This document shows, one piece after another, positions 53,059 to 61,831 of a stretch of DNA of 64,000 bases. How positions within the stretch are numbered: position 1 is the stretch's first letter; the number at the start of each line of letters is the position of its first letter. The notes under the pieces are model-generated. The model ran no database searches, was not told where the DNA came from, and was given only the letters and a program-made list of their open reading frames with translations. Source of the DNA: Paraburkholderia caffeinilytica (GTDB lineage Bacteria > Pseudomonadota > Gammaproteobacteria > Burkholderiales > Burkholderiaceae). The stretch lies in the NCBI RefSeq assembly GCF_003368325.1, contig NZ_CP031467.1, positions 2,542,001-2,606,000 on the forward strand, in the 5' to 3' direction. Position numbers and translations under genes: made by a program.

Positions 53059-53544
53059 ATGGAAGAACAGGACCGCGTCGCCGTCATGCAGCAATTCGGC
53101 CGCACTTATCGGGCGTTCATGTCGGCGTTCGAGGCCCAGGTGGGCCACCCGTTGCCGCGCTGGCGCATTCTGCTCGCGCTGCACGAACAGGACGGCGAAT
53201 CGTCGCAGAAGCGGCTGGTCGAGCGCTTGCGCGTCGATCCGGGCGCGCTGACGCGGCAGTTGAAAACGCTGGAGGGTTTAGGCTGGATTGCTCGCAGCAT
53301 GGACGCGCGCGACAACCGCGTGACCAACGTGCGGTTGACCGAAGCGGGGCAATCAGCGACCGAAGCCAGCCTGCCGCGCCGCAACGCATTTTTGCACGAC
53401 ACGATGGCGGCATTGCCGGACGAAGCGCTGAGCGCATTGTCGGGGGCGTTGAAAATGCTGGAAGTGCGGATCGGCGAAGTCGTGGCCGCAGCCGCTTCCC
53501 AGGTGCCCGACACGGCAGAGGCCGACCCGGCTCGCCAGGCTTAA
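53059..53544 (+). CDS. MarR-family transcriptional regulator
   Basis: A 161-residue winged-helix protein: LPRWRILLALHEQDGESSQK, LVERLRVDPGALTRQLKTLE and the wing MDARDNRVTNVRLTEAG. MarR regulators usually repress the adjacent efflux gene until a ligand binds. The C-terminal tail is Ala/Asp-rich. It follows the DHA2 pump in the same direction, so the pair is probably one unit. Confidence 0.92.
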   Translation: MEEQDRVAVMQQFGRTYRAFMSAFEAQVGHPLPRWRILLALHEQDGESSQKRLVERLRVDPGALTRQLKTLEGLGWIARSMDARDNRVTNVRLTEAGQSATEASLPRRNAFLHDTMAALPDEALSALSGALKMLEVRIGEVVAAAASQVPDTAEADPARQA

Positions 53545-53678
53545 GCCCGGTTCATCATGCCGGCGATTGCCGGAGCGCCCTGCGCGGAACCATTCAAACT
53601 TCGGCATGCGCCAAGACGCGCGCAGCGGCCAGAATTCGACGGAGATCGAGCAAGCCTATCAAGTGGGAAGGCCGCAAC

Positions 53679-53714
53679 AAACGGCGCGCCACCTCGCGGT
53701 GAAGCGCGCCGTTT
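53679..53714 (-). terminator. Hairpin terminator of the D-amino-acid deaminase gene
   Basis: AAACGGCGCGC (53679-53689) pairs perfectly with GCGCGCCGTTT (53704-53714) over 14 nt. Read leftward it ends in TTTGTT, suiting the deaminase transcript; the MarR gene converges from the other side. Confidence 0.65.
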
Positions 53715-53723
53715 GCGTCAAGA

Positions 53724-55001
53724 TCAGAAGAACGTTTCGATCACTTCGGTGACGCGATACGACGGATCGACCACCAGCACCTGGCGCCACTTGTCGAACG
53801 TCAGGCACGGATGCGAGATGTCGAACGCGATCATGTCGCCCACCTTCAGATCGGCGCCCACGGGAATCCGCAGATACGCGTGCTGATCCATCAAGCCGAA
53901 AATCTCCCAGCCTTCGCTTGCGGCGATGTCGCGCGGCGCTTCGGTGCCCGGACGATAGTGGCGCGACGGCTCCGGCATACCTGCGTCGAAAGCGGAATCG
54001 CGTTTTCCGAGGCCGATGATCGCGCGATCCGGTTCTGGAATCGATTGCACATACGCCCACAGTTGCAGCGCCGGAAGCAAGCCTTCGCCCATTTTTTTCG
54101 CGACCGGATTGCGCGCGAAGATGTCCGTCTGCGCCTTGCGGTAGATGCCGACGTCATGCGTCAGATAGCAGCCCGGTCGAAGCACGACCTCGACCTTGCC
54201 GGCCTCCGAGGCCTTCGCGAATTCTTCCGCGACCACGTCGTACCAGGCCGAGCCGGCGCCTGACAGAACGGCCGGCGTGCGGGCAAAACGTCCTTCATCG
54301 ACAAGCGTGCGCGTCACAGCGACGGCGCTCTGCAGGAACTCGCGTACTTCGTGCTCTTCTTTCAGCACCCCTTCATACAGCTCGACACCCGCCAGCTTCA
54401 AAATATCCGGATAGCGCGCGATCGCCTCGAGCACCGCGTTGCGCTGCGCGTCGTCGCGCACGCCGGTGCGGCCGCCCGGCACACCGAGCTCGAGCAACAC
54501 TTGCAGCGGCTTGCGTACCGACGTGAAAAACTGACCCAGCTGCTCGACGCCTTCGGCCGAATCGACGAGGCAGAAGAACTCGAAATCAGGGTCGCTCAGC
54601 AACTCGGCGATCATCATCATGTTGCGGCGGCCAACCAGCTGGTTGGCCATCAGGATCCGCGAAACACCGCCGTGATAGGCCGCGCGCACCTGATGCGCGG
54701 TGGCGAGCGTGAGACCCCATGCGCCGGTTTCGAGCTGGCGGCGAAACAGTTGCGGCGCCATGGTGGTTTTGCCGTGCGGCGCGAGCTTGACGCCGTATTC
54801 CGCGACGAACGCCTGCATCCACTTCAGGTTGTGTTCCACACGATCCGCGTACAGCACGGCGGCAGGCAGGCTCACGTCTTCATTCAGCAGGTTCCACTCG
54901 AGGCGCGCGGCATCCGTGAGTTGGATACTGGTGCCCGGAACCATGCCCAAGCCCTTGCTATAAGGATCAATCGTTGCGCCCTGATAGTTTGTAACTTTCA
55001 T
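53724..55001 (-). CDS. PLP-dependent D-amino-acid deaminase, DSD1/D-threonine aldolase-like
   Basis: A 425-residue PLP enzyme of the alanine-racemase-like N-terminal fold. The PLP lysine lies in KLAPHGKTTMAP (Lys78) and the C-terminal zinc pair is HxC in ISHPCLTFDKW. In Burkholderia such proteins are annotated amino acid deaminase; relatives are D-serine dehydratase and D-threonine aldolase. With D-aminoacylase and RidA across the divergent promoter it likely deaminates free D-amino acids. GGGAGA precedes ATG 55001; the longer frame is not supported. Confidence 0.88.
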   Translation of the reverse strand: MKVTNYQGATIDPYSKGLGMVPGTSIQLTDAARLEWNLLNEDVSLPAAVLYADRVEHNLKWMQAFVAEYGVKLAPHGKTTMAPQLFRRQLETGAWGLTLATAHQVRAAYHGGVSRILMANQLVGRRNMMMIAELLSDPDFEFFCLVDSAEGVEQLGQFFTSVRKPLQVLLELGVPGGRTGVRDDAQRNAVLEAIARYPDILKLAGVELYEGVLKEEHEVREFLQSAVAVTRTLVDEGRFARTPAVLSGAGSAWYDVVAEEFAKASEAGKVEVVLRPGCYLTHDVGIYRKAQTDIFARNPVAKKMGEGLLPALQLWAYVQSIPEPDRAIIGLGKRDSAFDAGMPEPSRHYRPGTEAPRDIAASEGWEIFGLMDQHAYLRIPVGADLKVGDMIAFDISHPCLTFDKWRQVLVVDPSYRVTEVIETFF

Positions 55002-55147
55002 GTCTCCCAGCTCCATCGTCCAGTTAAATTGAATCAAAGTTGACTTTACCATGTTACAGAAAGTACGATGGTCGAAGAAATGTTATTTAGTACCACGGCT
55101 CGCACAGCGGCTCACATGAGCGATTGCGCGGTGTCTTACGATCTGCA

Positions 55148-56038
55148 ATGAACTCTACCGCCGAACCGCTGGCCTTCGATATCGTCGCGCGCATCGCCGA
55201 GTGCGCGCCGGAACTGCGTTCGGCCGAACGCAAGGTTGCGGCGCTGATTCTCGACGATCTGACTGGCGCGTCGCGCGCCAGCATTGGCGCGCTCGCCCAG
55301 CAGGCGGAGGTGAGCGTCGCGACCGTAACGCGCTTTGCCAAGGCGGTCGGTTGCCGTGACGTACGGGAATTGAAGCTGCGGCTCGCGCAGGCGGCCGCGG
55401 TCGGTCAGCGCTTCCTGCAGGCGGCCGGACCCACCGACGCGCCCGAGCCGATCGCCACCCGCGTATTCGACGAGCTGCAGACCGCGCTTGCGCATAACCA
55501 TCAACTGCTGCGGCAGGCGCCGTTGGACGAAGCGGCGGCCGCGTTGCGCGCCGCGCGGATGATCTACGTGTTCGGCATGGGCGGCGGCTCGACCGCGCTC
55601 GCCGACGAGATGCGCTTCAGGCTCGTGCGCCTCGGCCGGCCGGTTGCGACCTATCAGGACGGCTTGTTGCAGCGCATGGTGGCGAGCACCGTGTCGCGCG
55701 AGTGCGTGGTGATCGCGCTGTCCACCACCGGGCGCGTGCCCGAGATGGTCGAGAACTGCAAGATCGCGCACAGCTACGGCGCGACCGTGATCGCCCTGAC
55801 CGCGCCGGCTTCGCCGCTGGCCAAACTGGCCGATTGGGTGATTCCGATCGTCGCCTTTGAAACGGATTTCATTTACAAACCGTCGTCGTCGCGCTACGCG
55901 ATGATGATGGCGCTCGATGTGCTCGTCACCGAACTTGCCGTCAGCCAGAGTGACGAGAGCCGCGAATTGCTGCGCCGCATGAAGCACGCGCTCGACGCGC
56001 ACCGCGGTGGTGGCGATCGACAACCGTTAGGAGACTGA
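55148..56038 (+). CDS. MurR/RpiR-family transcriptional regulator
   Basis: A 296-residue regulator with an N-terminal HTH_6 domain (SIGALAQQAEVSVATVTRFAKAVGC) and a C-terminal SIS domain (FGMGGGSTALADEM, STTGRVPEMV). SIS domains bind sugar phosphates or related ligands; here the context implies an amino-acid-derived effector, which is inference. It is divergent from the deaminase gene (146 bp) and is followed 3 bp later by D-aminoacylase. Confidence 0.92.
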   Translation: MNSTAEPLAFDIVARIAECAPELRSAERKVAALILDDLTGASRASIGALAQQAEVSVATVTRFAKAVGCRDVRELKLRLAQAAAVGQRFLQAAGPTDAPEPIATRVFDELQTALAHNHQLLRQAPLDEAAAALRAARMIYVFGMGGGSTALADEMRFRLVRLGRPVATYQDGLLQRMVASTVSRECVVIALSTTGRVPEMVENCKIAHSYGATVIALTAPASPLAKLADWVIPIVAFETDFIYKPSSSRYAMMMALDVLVTELAVSQSDESRELLRRMKHALDAHRGGGDRQPLGD

Positions 56039-56041
56039 TCC

Positions 56042-57523
56042 ATGCATTCGCATCCCGAAGCCGCCGATACGCTGATCGTCGGCGCGCAACTGTACGACGG
56101 CACGGGCGCGCCGCCGGTCGAACGCGACGTAGCGATCCGCGACGGCCGCATCGCTGCAATCGGCAATCTGTCGAACTGGCTTGCTGAAGAAGTGATCGAA
56201 GCCAACGGCCGCGCGTTGGCGCCGGGCTTCATCGACGTTCATACGCATGACGACACGCATGTGATCCAGTCGCCGCAAATGTTGCCGAAGATCACCCAGG
56301 GCGTCACGACAGTGATCGTCGGCAATTGTGGGATCAGCGCGGCGCCGGTGTCGTTGAAGGGCGATCCGCCTGATCCGATGAATCTGCTTGGCGAGCGCGA
56401 CGCGTTCCAGTACCCGACTTTCGCTGCGTACGTCGAAGCGGTGAACGCCGCGCGTCCGGCGGTGAATGTCGGCGCGCTGATCGGGCACACGGCACTGCGC
56501 AGCAATCAGATGGACCGGCTCGATCGCGCGGCGACCGCGGCGGAAATCGACGGAATGCGCACGCAACTCGAAGAGGCGTTGTCGAATGGCGCGTTGGGTT
56601 TGAGTTCGGGACTCGCATACGGCTCCGCGTTCTCCGCGCCGACCGAAGAAGTGATGGCGCTGGCCGAACCGCTTGCCGCCGCCGGCGCGTTGTACACGAC
56701 GCACATGCGCACCGAGTTCGACGCGATTCTCGACGCGATGGACGAAGCGTATCGGGTGGGCCGTCATGCGCATGTGCCGGTGGTCATTTCGCATCTGAAG
56801 TGCGCGGGGCCGTCGAACTGGGGGCGCAGTGTCGAGGTGCTGGAGTCGCTGGAAGGCGCACGTCGTCTGCAGCCGATCGGTTGCGACTGCTATCCGTACA
56901 ACCGCAGTTCGTCGACGCTCGACGTGAAGCAGGTGACGGGCGACATCGACATTACGATCACGTGGTCCGAGCCGCATCCCGAGATGGCGGGCAAGCTGAT
57001 CAAGGACATTGCCGCCGAGTGGCGTGTCACGCAGCAGGAGGCGGGCAAGCGTCTGCAGCCTGCGGGAGCGGTGTATCACAACATGTCCGAGGACGACGTG
57101 CGGCGCATTCTGTCGCATCCCGCGACGATGGTCGGCTCGGATGGTTTGCCGAACGATCCGCTGCCGCATCCGCGGTTATGGGGCGCGTTTCCGCGTGTGC
57201 TCGGCCACTACGCGCGCGATGCGAATCTGTTGCCGCTCGAAGAGGCGGTGCGCAAGATGACCAGCTTGTCGGCGCACCGGTTCGGTTTGGCGCAGCGAGG
57301 CGAGGTGCATATCGGTTATCACGCGGATCTGGTGTTGTTCGACCCGGCCAGGGTTCGGGACGCGGCGACGTTCGAGAATCCGCAACAGGCGGCCGACGGC
57401 ATCGACGCGGTGTGGGTGAACGGCGTGTTGACCTACCGCGATGGCGCCGTGACCGGCGAGCGGGCAGGGCATTTCGTGGCACGCGGTGCGGCGTCGAAGG
57501 GTGATGCGCACGGCGCGTTTTGA
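56042..57523 (+). CDS. N-acyl-D-amino-acid deacylase (D-aminoacylase)
   Basis: A 493-residue amidohydrolase of the D-aminoacylase family. The zinc motif FIDVHTHDDTHV has His67 and His69, and Cys96 in VGNCGISAAP is the metal-binding cysteine of the family. VNVGALIGHTALR and GLSSGLAYGSAF are family motifs. It frees D-amino acids from N-acyl-D-amino acids. It is part of the RpiR-linked operon with ridA. Confidence 0.94.
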   Translation: MHSHPEAADTLIVGAQLYDGTGAPPVERDVAIRDGRIAAIGNLSNWLAEEVIEANGRALAPGFIDVHTHDDTHVIQSPQMLPKITQGVTTVIVGNCGISAAPVSLKGDPPDPMNLLGERDAFQYPTFAAYVEAVNAARPAVNVGALIGHTALRSNQMDRLDRAATAAEIDGMRTQLEEALSNGALGLSSGLAYGSAFSAPTEEVMALAEPLAAAGALYTTHMRTEFDAILDAMDEAYRVGRHAHVPVVISHLKCAGPSNWGRSVEVLESLEGARRLQPIGCDCYPYNRSSSTLDVKQVTGDIDITITWSEPHPEMAGKLIKDIAAEWRVTQQEAGKRLQPAGAVYHNMSEDDVRRILSHPATMVGSDGLPNDPLPHPRLWGAFPRVLGHYARDANLLPLEEAVRKMTSLSAHRFGLAQRGEVHIGYHADLVLFDPARVRDAATFENPQQAADGIDAVWVNGVLTYRDGAVTGERAGHFVARGAASKGDAHGAF

Positions 57524-57602
57524 TTTCTTGTTTTCTGATTGATGTGGCAGGCGGTTGTGGCATTGCTCGCGCCGCGTGCCGGACTTTTTAAGGAGTTGGA
57601 TG

Positions 57603-57989
57603 ATGAAGCGATATGGCGTTGAAGGCGGCAAGGGTACCGGTGGTCAACATATGCCGTTTGCTCGGGCTGTCGAAGCGGATGGCTGGTTGTTCGTTTCCGG
57701 GCAGACGCCGATGGAAAACGGCGAGGTGATCAACGGCGGTATCGTTGAGCAATCGCACAAGGCGATTCAGAACGTCTTCGCTATCTTGAAGGAAGCCGGC
57801 TACGGGGCGGAGCATGTTGTTCGCTGTGGCGTGTGGCTCGACGATCCGCGTGATTTCGCTTCGTTCAACAAGGTGTTCCGGGAGTACTTCGGCGAGAATC
57901 CGCCGGCTCGGGCTTGCGTGGTTTCTTCGATGGTGATCGATTGCCGGGTCGAGGTTGATTGCGTGGCTTATAAGAAGCCTTCGGCGTAA
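57603..57989 (+). CDS. RidA/YjgF-family enamine/imine deaminase
   Basis: A 128-residue Rid protein: PFARAVEADGWLFVSGQTPM and PARACVVSSMVIDCRVEVD, with the substrate-binding Arg before Ala-Cys. Rid enzymes hydrolyse enamine and imine intermediates such as 2-aminoacrylate made by PLP deaminases. An AAGGAG Shine-Dalgarno sits seven nt before ATG 57603; ATG 57600 would be too close. It closes the D-amino-acid operon. Confidence 0.94.
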   Translation: MKRYGVEGGKGTGGQHMPFARAVEADGWLFVSGQTPMENGEVINGGIVEQSHKAIQNVFAILKEAGYGAEHVVRCGVWLDDPRDFASFNKVFREYFGENPPARACVVSSMVIDCRVEVDCVAYKKPSA

Positions 57990-58000
57990 AGTTTTCCGGT

Positions 58001-58032
58001 TCGCCGCAGGCGCTGTTTGATGCCTGCGGCGA
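58001..58032. terminator. 11-bp hairpin between convergent ridA and queF
   Basis: TCGCCGCAGGC (58001-58011) pairs perfectly with GCCTGCGGCGA (58022-58032) over a 10-nt loop. It lies between two convergent stops and likely separates the transcripts, though the T-run is on the wrong side for both genes. Confidence 0.5.
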
Positions 58033-58048
58033 AAAAACACGCTGCTAT

Positions 58049-58873
58049 TTATTGACGCGCCAGCCGCATATTGTCCGGCATGGGCAAATTGTAGTTAGTG
58101 CGGAACGGATTGATATCCAATCCACCGCGCCGCGTGTACCGCGCATAAACCGCCAGCTTGACCGGCTTACAGGCCTTCATCACATCGATAAAAATCCTCT
58201 CGACACACTGCTCGTGAAACCCGGTGTGATTCCGATAGGAAATGATGTACCTCAGCAAGCCCGCATGATCGATCTGCGGCCCAACGTAATGAATCTGCAC
58301 GCTGCCCCAGTCAGGCTGTCCGGTCACCGGACAATTCGACTTCAGCAAATTGGAGAACAACGTCTCCTCAACCGGCGCTTCGTCAAGCGCTGCCTTGAGC
58401 AACGAAGCATCCGGCTGATAGACATCGGCATCCAGATCGAGCCGATCCAGCGACAAACCCTCAAACTCTTCCATCTGCAGCTTGCCGAACTCGTGCGGCG
58501 CAGCCAGGTGAACAGACACCGTCGCGCCGCAAGAAGCGGAAACATCGCGCTTGATCGTGTCACGCACCATGTCCATCGACTCGAACGACGTCTGCGCAAA
58601 TGAGCCCAGGTAAAGCTTGAACGACTTCGACTCGACGATATTCGGCGAATCGGCCGGCACGAAGAAAGTCGCCACCGCAATCTGCGGCTTGCCGCGCGCA
58701 TTCAACCAGGAAAGCTCGTAGGCATTCCAGATGTCCGTGCCGAAAAACGGCAACTGCGCGCCAATCCCAATCGCTTCGCGGGCATTCTTCCGGGCAATCG
58801 GAAAGAGCAGCGAAGCGTCATAGTGTTCGGTGTAAGCGGAAGCCTTACCCAGCGGTGATTGTTCGGGTGTCAT
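58049..58873 (-). CDS. queF: NADPH-dependent 7-cyano-7-deazaguanine reductase
   Basis: QueF reduces preQ0 to preQ1 for queuosine tRNA modification. The 274-residue bimodular (YqcD-type) form contains the nucleophile Cys181 in [14 protein letters not shown] and the Glu in [12 protein letters not shown]. The real ATG is 58873, overlapping the nucleotidase stop by 4 bp; the longer frame is antisense noise. Confidence 0.96.
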   Translation of the reverse strand: MTPEQSPLGKASAYTEHYDASLLFPIARKNAREAIGIGAQLPFFGTDIWNAYELSWLNARGKPQIAVATFFVPADSPNIVESKSFKLYLGSFAQTSFESMDMVRDTIKRDVSASCGATVSVHLAAPHEFGKLQMEEFEGLSLDRLDLDADVYQPDASLLKAALDEAPVEETLFSNLLKSNCPVTGQPDWGSVQIHYVGPQIDHAGLLRYIISYRNHTGFHEQCVERIFIDVMKACKPVKLAVYARYTRRGGLDINPFRTNYNLPMPDNMRLARQ

Positions 58874-59772
58874 GATGCGTTCACGATGCCACTCAGCACG
58901 TGCCCCGTCGCCGTCACGACGCGGGCCGATTCGCAATGGCCAATTTGGTCGTCGAAGAAAAAGTCCGGCTCGAACTCGCGCAAAAACGCGCTCTTGTCGA
59001 GGCCGCCGAGGAACATCGCTTCGTCGATTTCGATGTTCCACGCCATTAATGTGCGGATTGCGCGCTCATGCGCCGGGGCCGAGCGGGCCGTCACCAAGGC
59101 CGTACGAATATGCATCGGTGCGGCTTCGTCCGCGAGTTTCTGCAGCCGGTGCAGTGCTTCGAGCAACGGCTTCAAAGGCCCATCCGCGAGCGGCAAATCC
59201 TTGTTGTGAATCTCGTGGCCGACGAACGCCCGCAGGCCATCTTTCTGAAACACGCGCTCGGCTTCGTCGGAAAACAGCACGGCGTCGCCGTCGAAGGCAA
59301 TCCGGATCTCGTCCGGATACTTGCTCGCCATTTTCGCCGATTCGGGCAAGACGCGCGCGGCCGGAAATCCGGCGGCCAACGCGTCGCGCACGTCGTCCTG
59401 ATTCGCGGACAAAAACAGCGAGGCGTTCAAGGGCTTCAGATAGCCGAATGGCGCGCGCCCACGCGTAAACACGCCACGCTCGATCGCCAGTCCGTACTCC
59501 CTGCACGAATGGAACGCGCGCAACCCGCTGATCGGATCGCTGCGCGACAGAATCACCACTTCGACTCGATGACCGCCGGCATTCAAGGCGAGCAGCTTGC
59601 GGATCAGCGGAAACGCGACACCCGGCTTGGCGGGCACGGCCAGCCGCTCGCGCTGCAACGCTTCATACGCCTGCAGGTTGCCTTTCTCGTACACGCAGTT
59701 CTCTTCCTCGAAGTCGAACAGCGCGCGCGACGAGATTGCCACCACCAGTTTGTCGACAAGCGAAAGAGCCAT
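58870..59772 (-). CDS. 5'-nucleotidase, cytosolic cN-I-like family
   Basis: A 300-residue protein matching the cN-I 5'-nucleotidase family. Its N-terminus is [20 protein letters not shown], followed by [18 protein letters not shown] and [14 protein letters not shown], with [13 protein letters not shown] near the C-terminus. It dephosphorylates nucleoside monophosphates in the family. It lies 23 bp downstream of ilvA and overlaps queF, so the three form one operon. Confidence 0.88.
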   Translation of the reverse strand: MALSLVDKLVVAISSRALFDFEEENCVYEKGNLQAYEALQRERLAVPAKPGVAFPLIRKLLALNAGGHRVEVVILSRSDPISGLRAFHSCREYGLAIERGVFTRGRAPFGYLKPLNASLFLSANQDDVRDALAAGFPAARVLPESAKMASKYPDEIRIAFDGDAVLFSDEAERVFQKDGLRAFVGHEIHNKDLPLADGPLKPLLEALHRLQKLADEAAPMHIRTALVTARSAPAHERAIRTLMAWNIEIDEAMFLGGLDKSAFLREFEPDFFFDDQIGHCESARVVTATGHVLSGIVNAS

Positions 59773-59795
59773 CTGCGCGTTTCAGTCCTGAGAGT

Positions 59796-61319
59796 TCAAG
59801 CGAGGAACAAGCGATAAACAGGGTTCTGCGTCTCTTCCCAGTACGGATACCCAAGCGTCGCGAGAAAGCGGTCGAACTCGCTGTTCTCGCTCTCCGGCAC
59901 CTGGATGCCGACCAGAATCGAGCTGTAGTCCGCGCCCTGGTTGCGGTAGTGGAACAGGCTGATATTCCAGTTCGGCGCCATCGACGACAGAAACTTCATC
60001 AGCGCGCCCGGCCGCTCGGGAAACTCGAAACGGAACAGCCGTTCGTCGTGCGCCAGCGGCGAGCGGCCGCCGACCATGTAGCGGATGTGCTGCTTCGACA
60101 GTTCATCGAAGGTCAGATCGACGGTGGCAAAGCCGTGTGCTTCGAATGCGCCCGCGATCTGCGCCGATTCGCTGCGGTTGCGGATCTGCACGCCGACGAA
60201 GATATGCGCTGAATTCGCGTCCGCGATGCGGTAGTTGAACTCGGTGACGCTGCGCGTGCCGACCAGTTCGCAGAAGCGGCGGAAACTGCCGCGCTCTTCC
60301 GGAATCGTCACGGCGAACACCGCTTCACGCGCTTCCCCGACTTCGGCGCGCTCCGCCACGAAACGCATGCGGTCGAAGTTCATGTTCGCGCCGGACGTGA
60401 TCGCAATCAGCGTCTGGTTCTCGATGCCTTCGCGCTCGGCATACTGTTTGGCGCCGGCCACGGCCAGCGCGCCCGCGGGTTCCAGCACGCTGCGGGTGTC
60501 CTGGAACACGTCCTTGATCGCGGCGCACAGCGCGTCGGTGTTCACGAGCAGCACGTCGTCGAGATATTCGCGGCACAGGCGGAAGGTTTCTTCGCCCACG
60601 AGCTTCACCGCGGTGCCATCCGAGAACAGCCCGACTTCGTTTAGCGTGACCCGTTCGCCTGCCTGTAAAGAAGCGGCCATCGCGCACGAGTCGTCGGTCT
60701 GTACGCCGATCACCCGGATCTCCGGGCGCACCGATTTCACGTACGCGGCCACGCCCGCGGCCAGCCCACCGCCGCCGATCGGCACGAAGATCGCGTGGAT
60801 CGGGCCCTGGTGCTGGCTGAGAATTTCCATCGCGACCGTGCCCTGGCCGGCGATCACGTACGGATCGTCGAACGGGTGAACGAACGTCAGGCCGCGCTCT
60901 TCCTGCAGCTTCACTGCGTGCCCGTACGCGTCGCTATAGGACTCGCCGAACTGCACCACCTCGACCGTCGCTCCGCCATGCGCGCGCACGGCGTCGACCT
61001 TCACCTGCGGGGTCGTCACCGGCACCACGATGATCGCCTTCACGCCCATGCGGGCCGCCGACAGCGCCACACCCTGCGCATGATTGCCCGCCGACGCGGT
61101 GATCACACCCCGCTCCAGCGCATCCGCCGGAATATGCGCCATCTTGTTGTACGCGCCGCGCACCTTGAACGAGAACACCGGCTGGTTGTCCTCGCGCTTC
61201 AGATAAACCCGGTTGGAGAGCCGTGCCGACAGATTCGGCGCGCGTTCGAGTTCGGTCTCGCGGGCCACGTCGTAGACGCGCGCGGTCAGGGTTTTCTTCA
61301 GGTAGTCGTGGGAAGCCAT
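59796..61319 (-). CDS. ilvA: Threonine ammonia-lyase, biosynthetic (threonine deaminase)
   Basis: IlvA converts threonine to 2-oxobutyrate, the first step to isoleucine. It is 507 residues: a PLP fold with the Schiff-base Lys52 in PVFSFKVRGAYNKM, the glycine loop PIGGGGLAAGVAAYVK, and two C-terminal ACT-like regulatory domains (FRRFCELVGTRSVTEFNYR and LFRFEFPERPGALMKFL). Long C-terminal regulation is typical of the isoleucine-inhibited form. The start is ATG 61319. Confidence 0.96.
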   Translation of the reverse strand: MASHDYLKKTLTARVYDVARETELERAPNLSARLSNRVYLKREDNQPVFSFKVRGAYNKMAHIPADALERGVITASAGNHAQGVALSAARMGVKAIIVVPVTTPQVKVDAVRAHGGATVEVVQFGESYSDAYGHAVKLQEERGLTFVHPFDDPYVIAGQGTVAMEILSQHQGPIHAIFVPIGGGGLAAGVAAYVKSVRPEIRVIGVQTDDSCAMAASLQAGERVTLNEVGLFSDGTAVKLVGEETFRLCREYLDDVLLVNTDALCAAIKDVFQDTRSVLEPAGALAVAGAKQYAEREGIENQTLIAITSGANMNFDRMRFVAERAEVGEAREAVFAVTIPEERGSFRRFCELVGTRSVTEFNYRIADANSAHIFVGVQIRNRSESAQIAGAFEAHGFATVDLTFDELSKQHIRYMVGGRSPLAHDERLFRFEFPERPGALMKFLSSMAPNWNISLFHYRNQGADYSSILVGIQVPESENSEFDRFLATLGYPYWEETQNPVYRLFLA

Positions 61320-61831
61320 GCGGGTGGCGCGGTGCGCGTTGTGAGACGGGAAAGGATCAATGATAGCGCCAACGGTGTGCACGCTGGACCTCGGTGAACC
61401 TTCGGCGTGCCCCGGGTGTCGCCCGCGAAGGCCCGCCCGACCGTTCGGTCGGAAAATTCTTCGCATGGACTGGCGGACGCTGTTCAAGCCGAAAACATCC
61501 AAAGTCCCGCCGCAGCCCCGATTTCAGGCGTCAACGCGCCGCTGGATCATGGGGTAGAATTCCATTTTGGAATAAGGATCGGAAGATGCACTGGCAGCCT
61601 CGGATCGCCCATTTGATGCCCGTCCCGCGTGAGTCTTGCCCCGCGGCGGAGCGTCACGTCCGTCACGCACGATCGTGTAGCTGTCTCTGAGCGCCGTGAA
61701 GCGACCGATGTGGGTAGGCCGTCGGTTGCGCTTCGCTCCCCAAGAAGATTTCCAGCATTGCGCTCCACGCGCACCGTCCGCCGACGCCTCACCCGTGAGC
61801 GCGCCTGGTTGACCCACCGAGTCGTCCGAAC
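61320..61831. other. 512-bp divergent region, ilvA / FAD oxidoreductase
   Basis: No gene is supported. It contains a perfect dyad ATTCCA-TTT-TGGAAT at 61559-61573 and otherwise only shadow frames. Confidence 0.65.
61559..61573. promoter_or_regulatory. 15-bp dyad upstream of the FAD oxidoreductase
   Basis: ATTCCA-TTT-TGGAAT is a perfect 6-3-6 inverted repeat about 260 bp before the FAD oxidoreductase ATG. It resembles operators of GntR or IclR type in form; the regulator is unknown. Confidence 0.4.
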
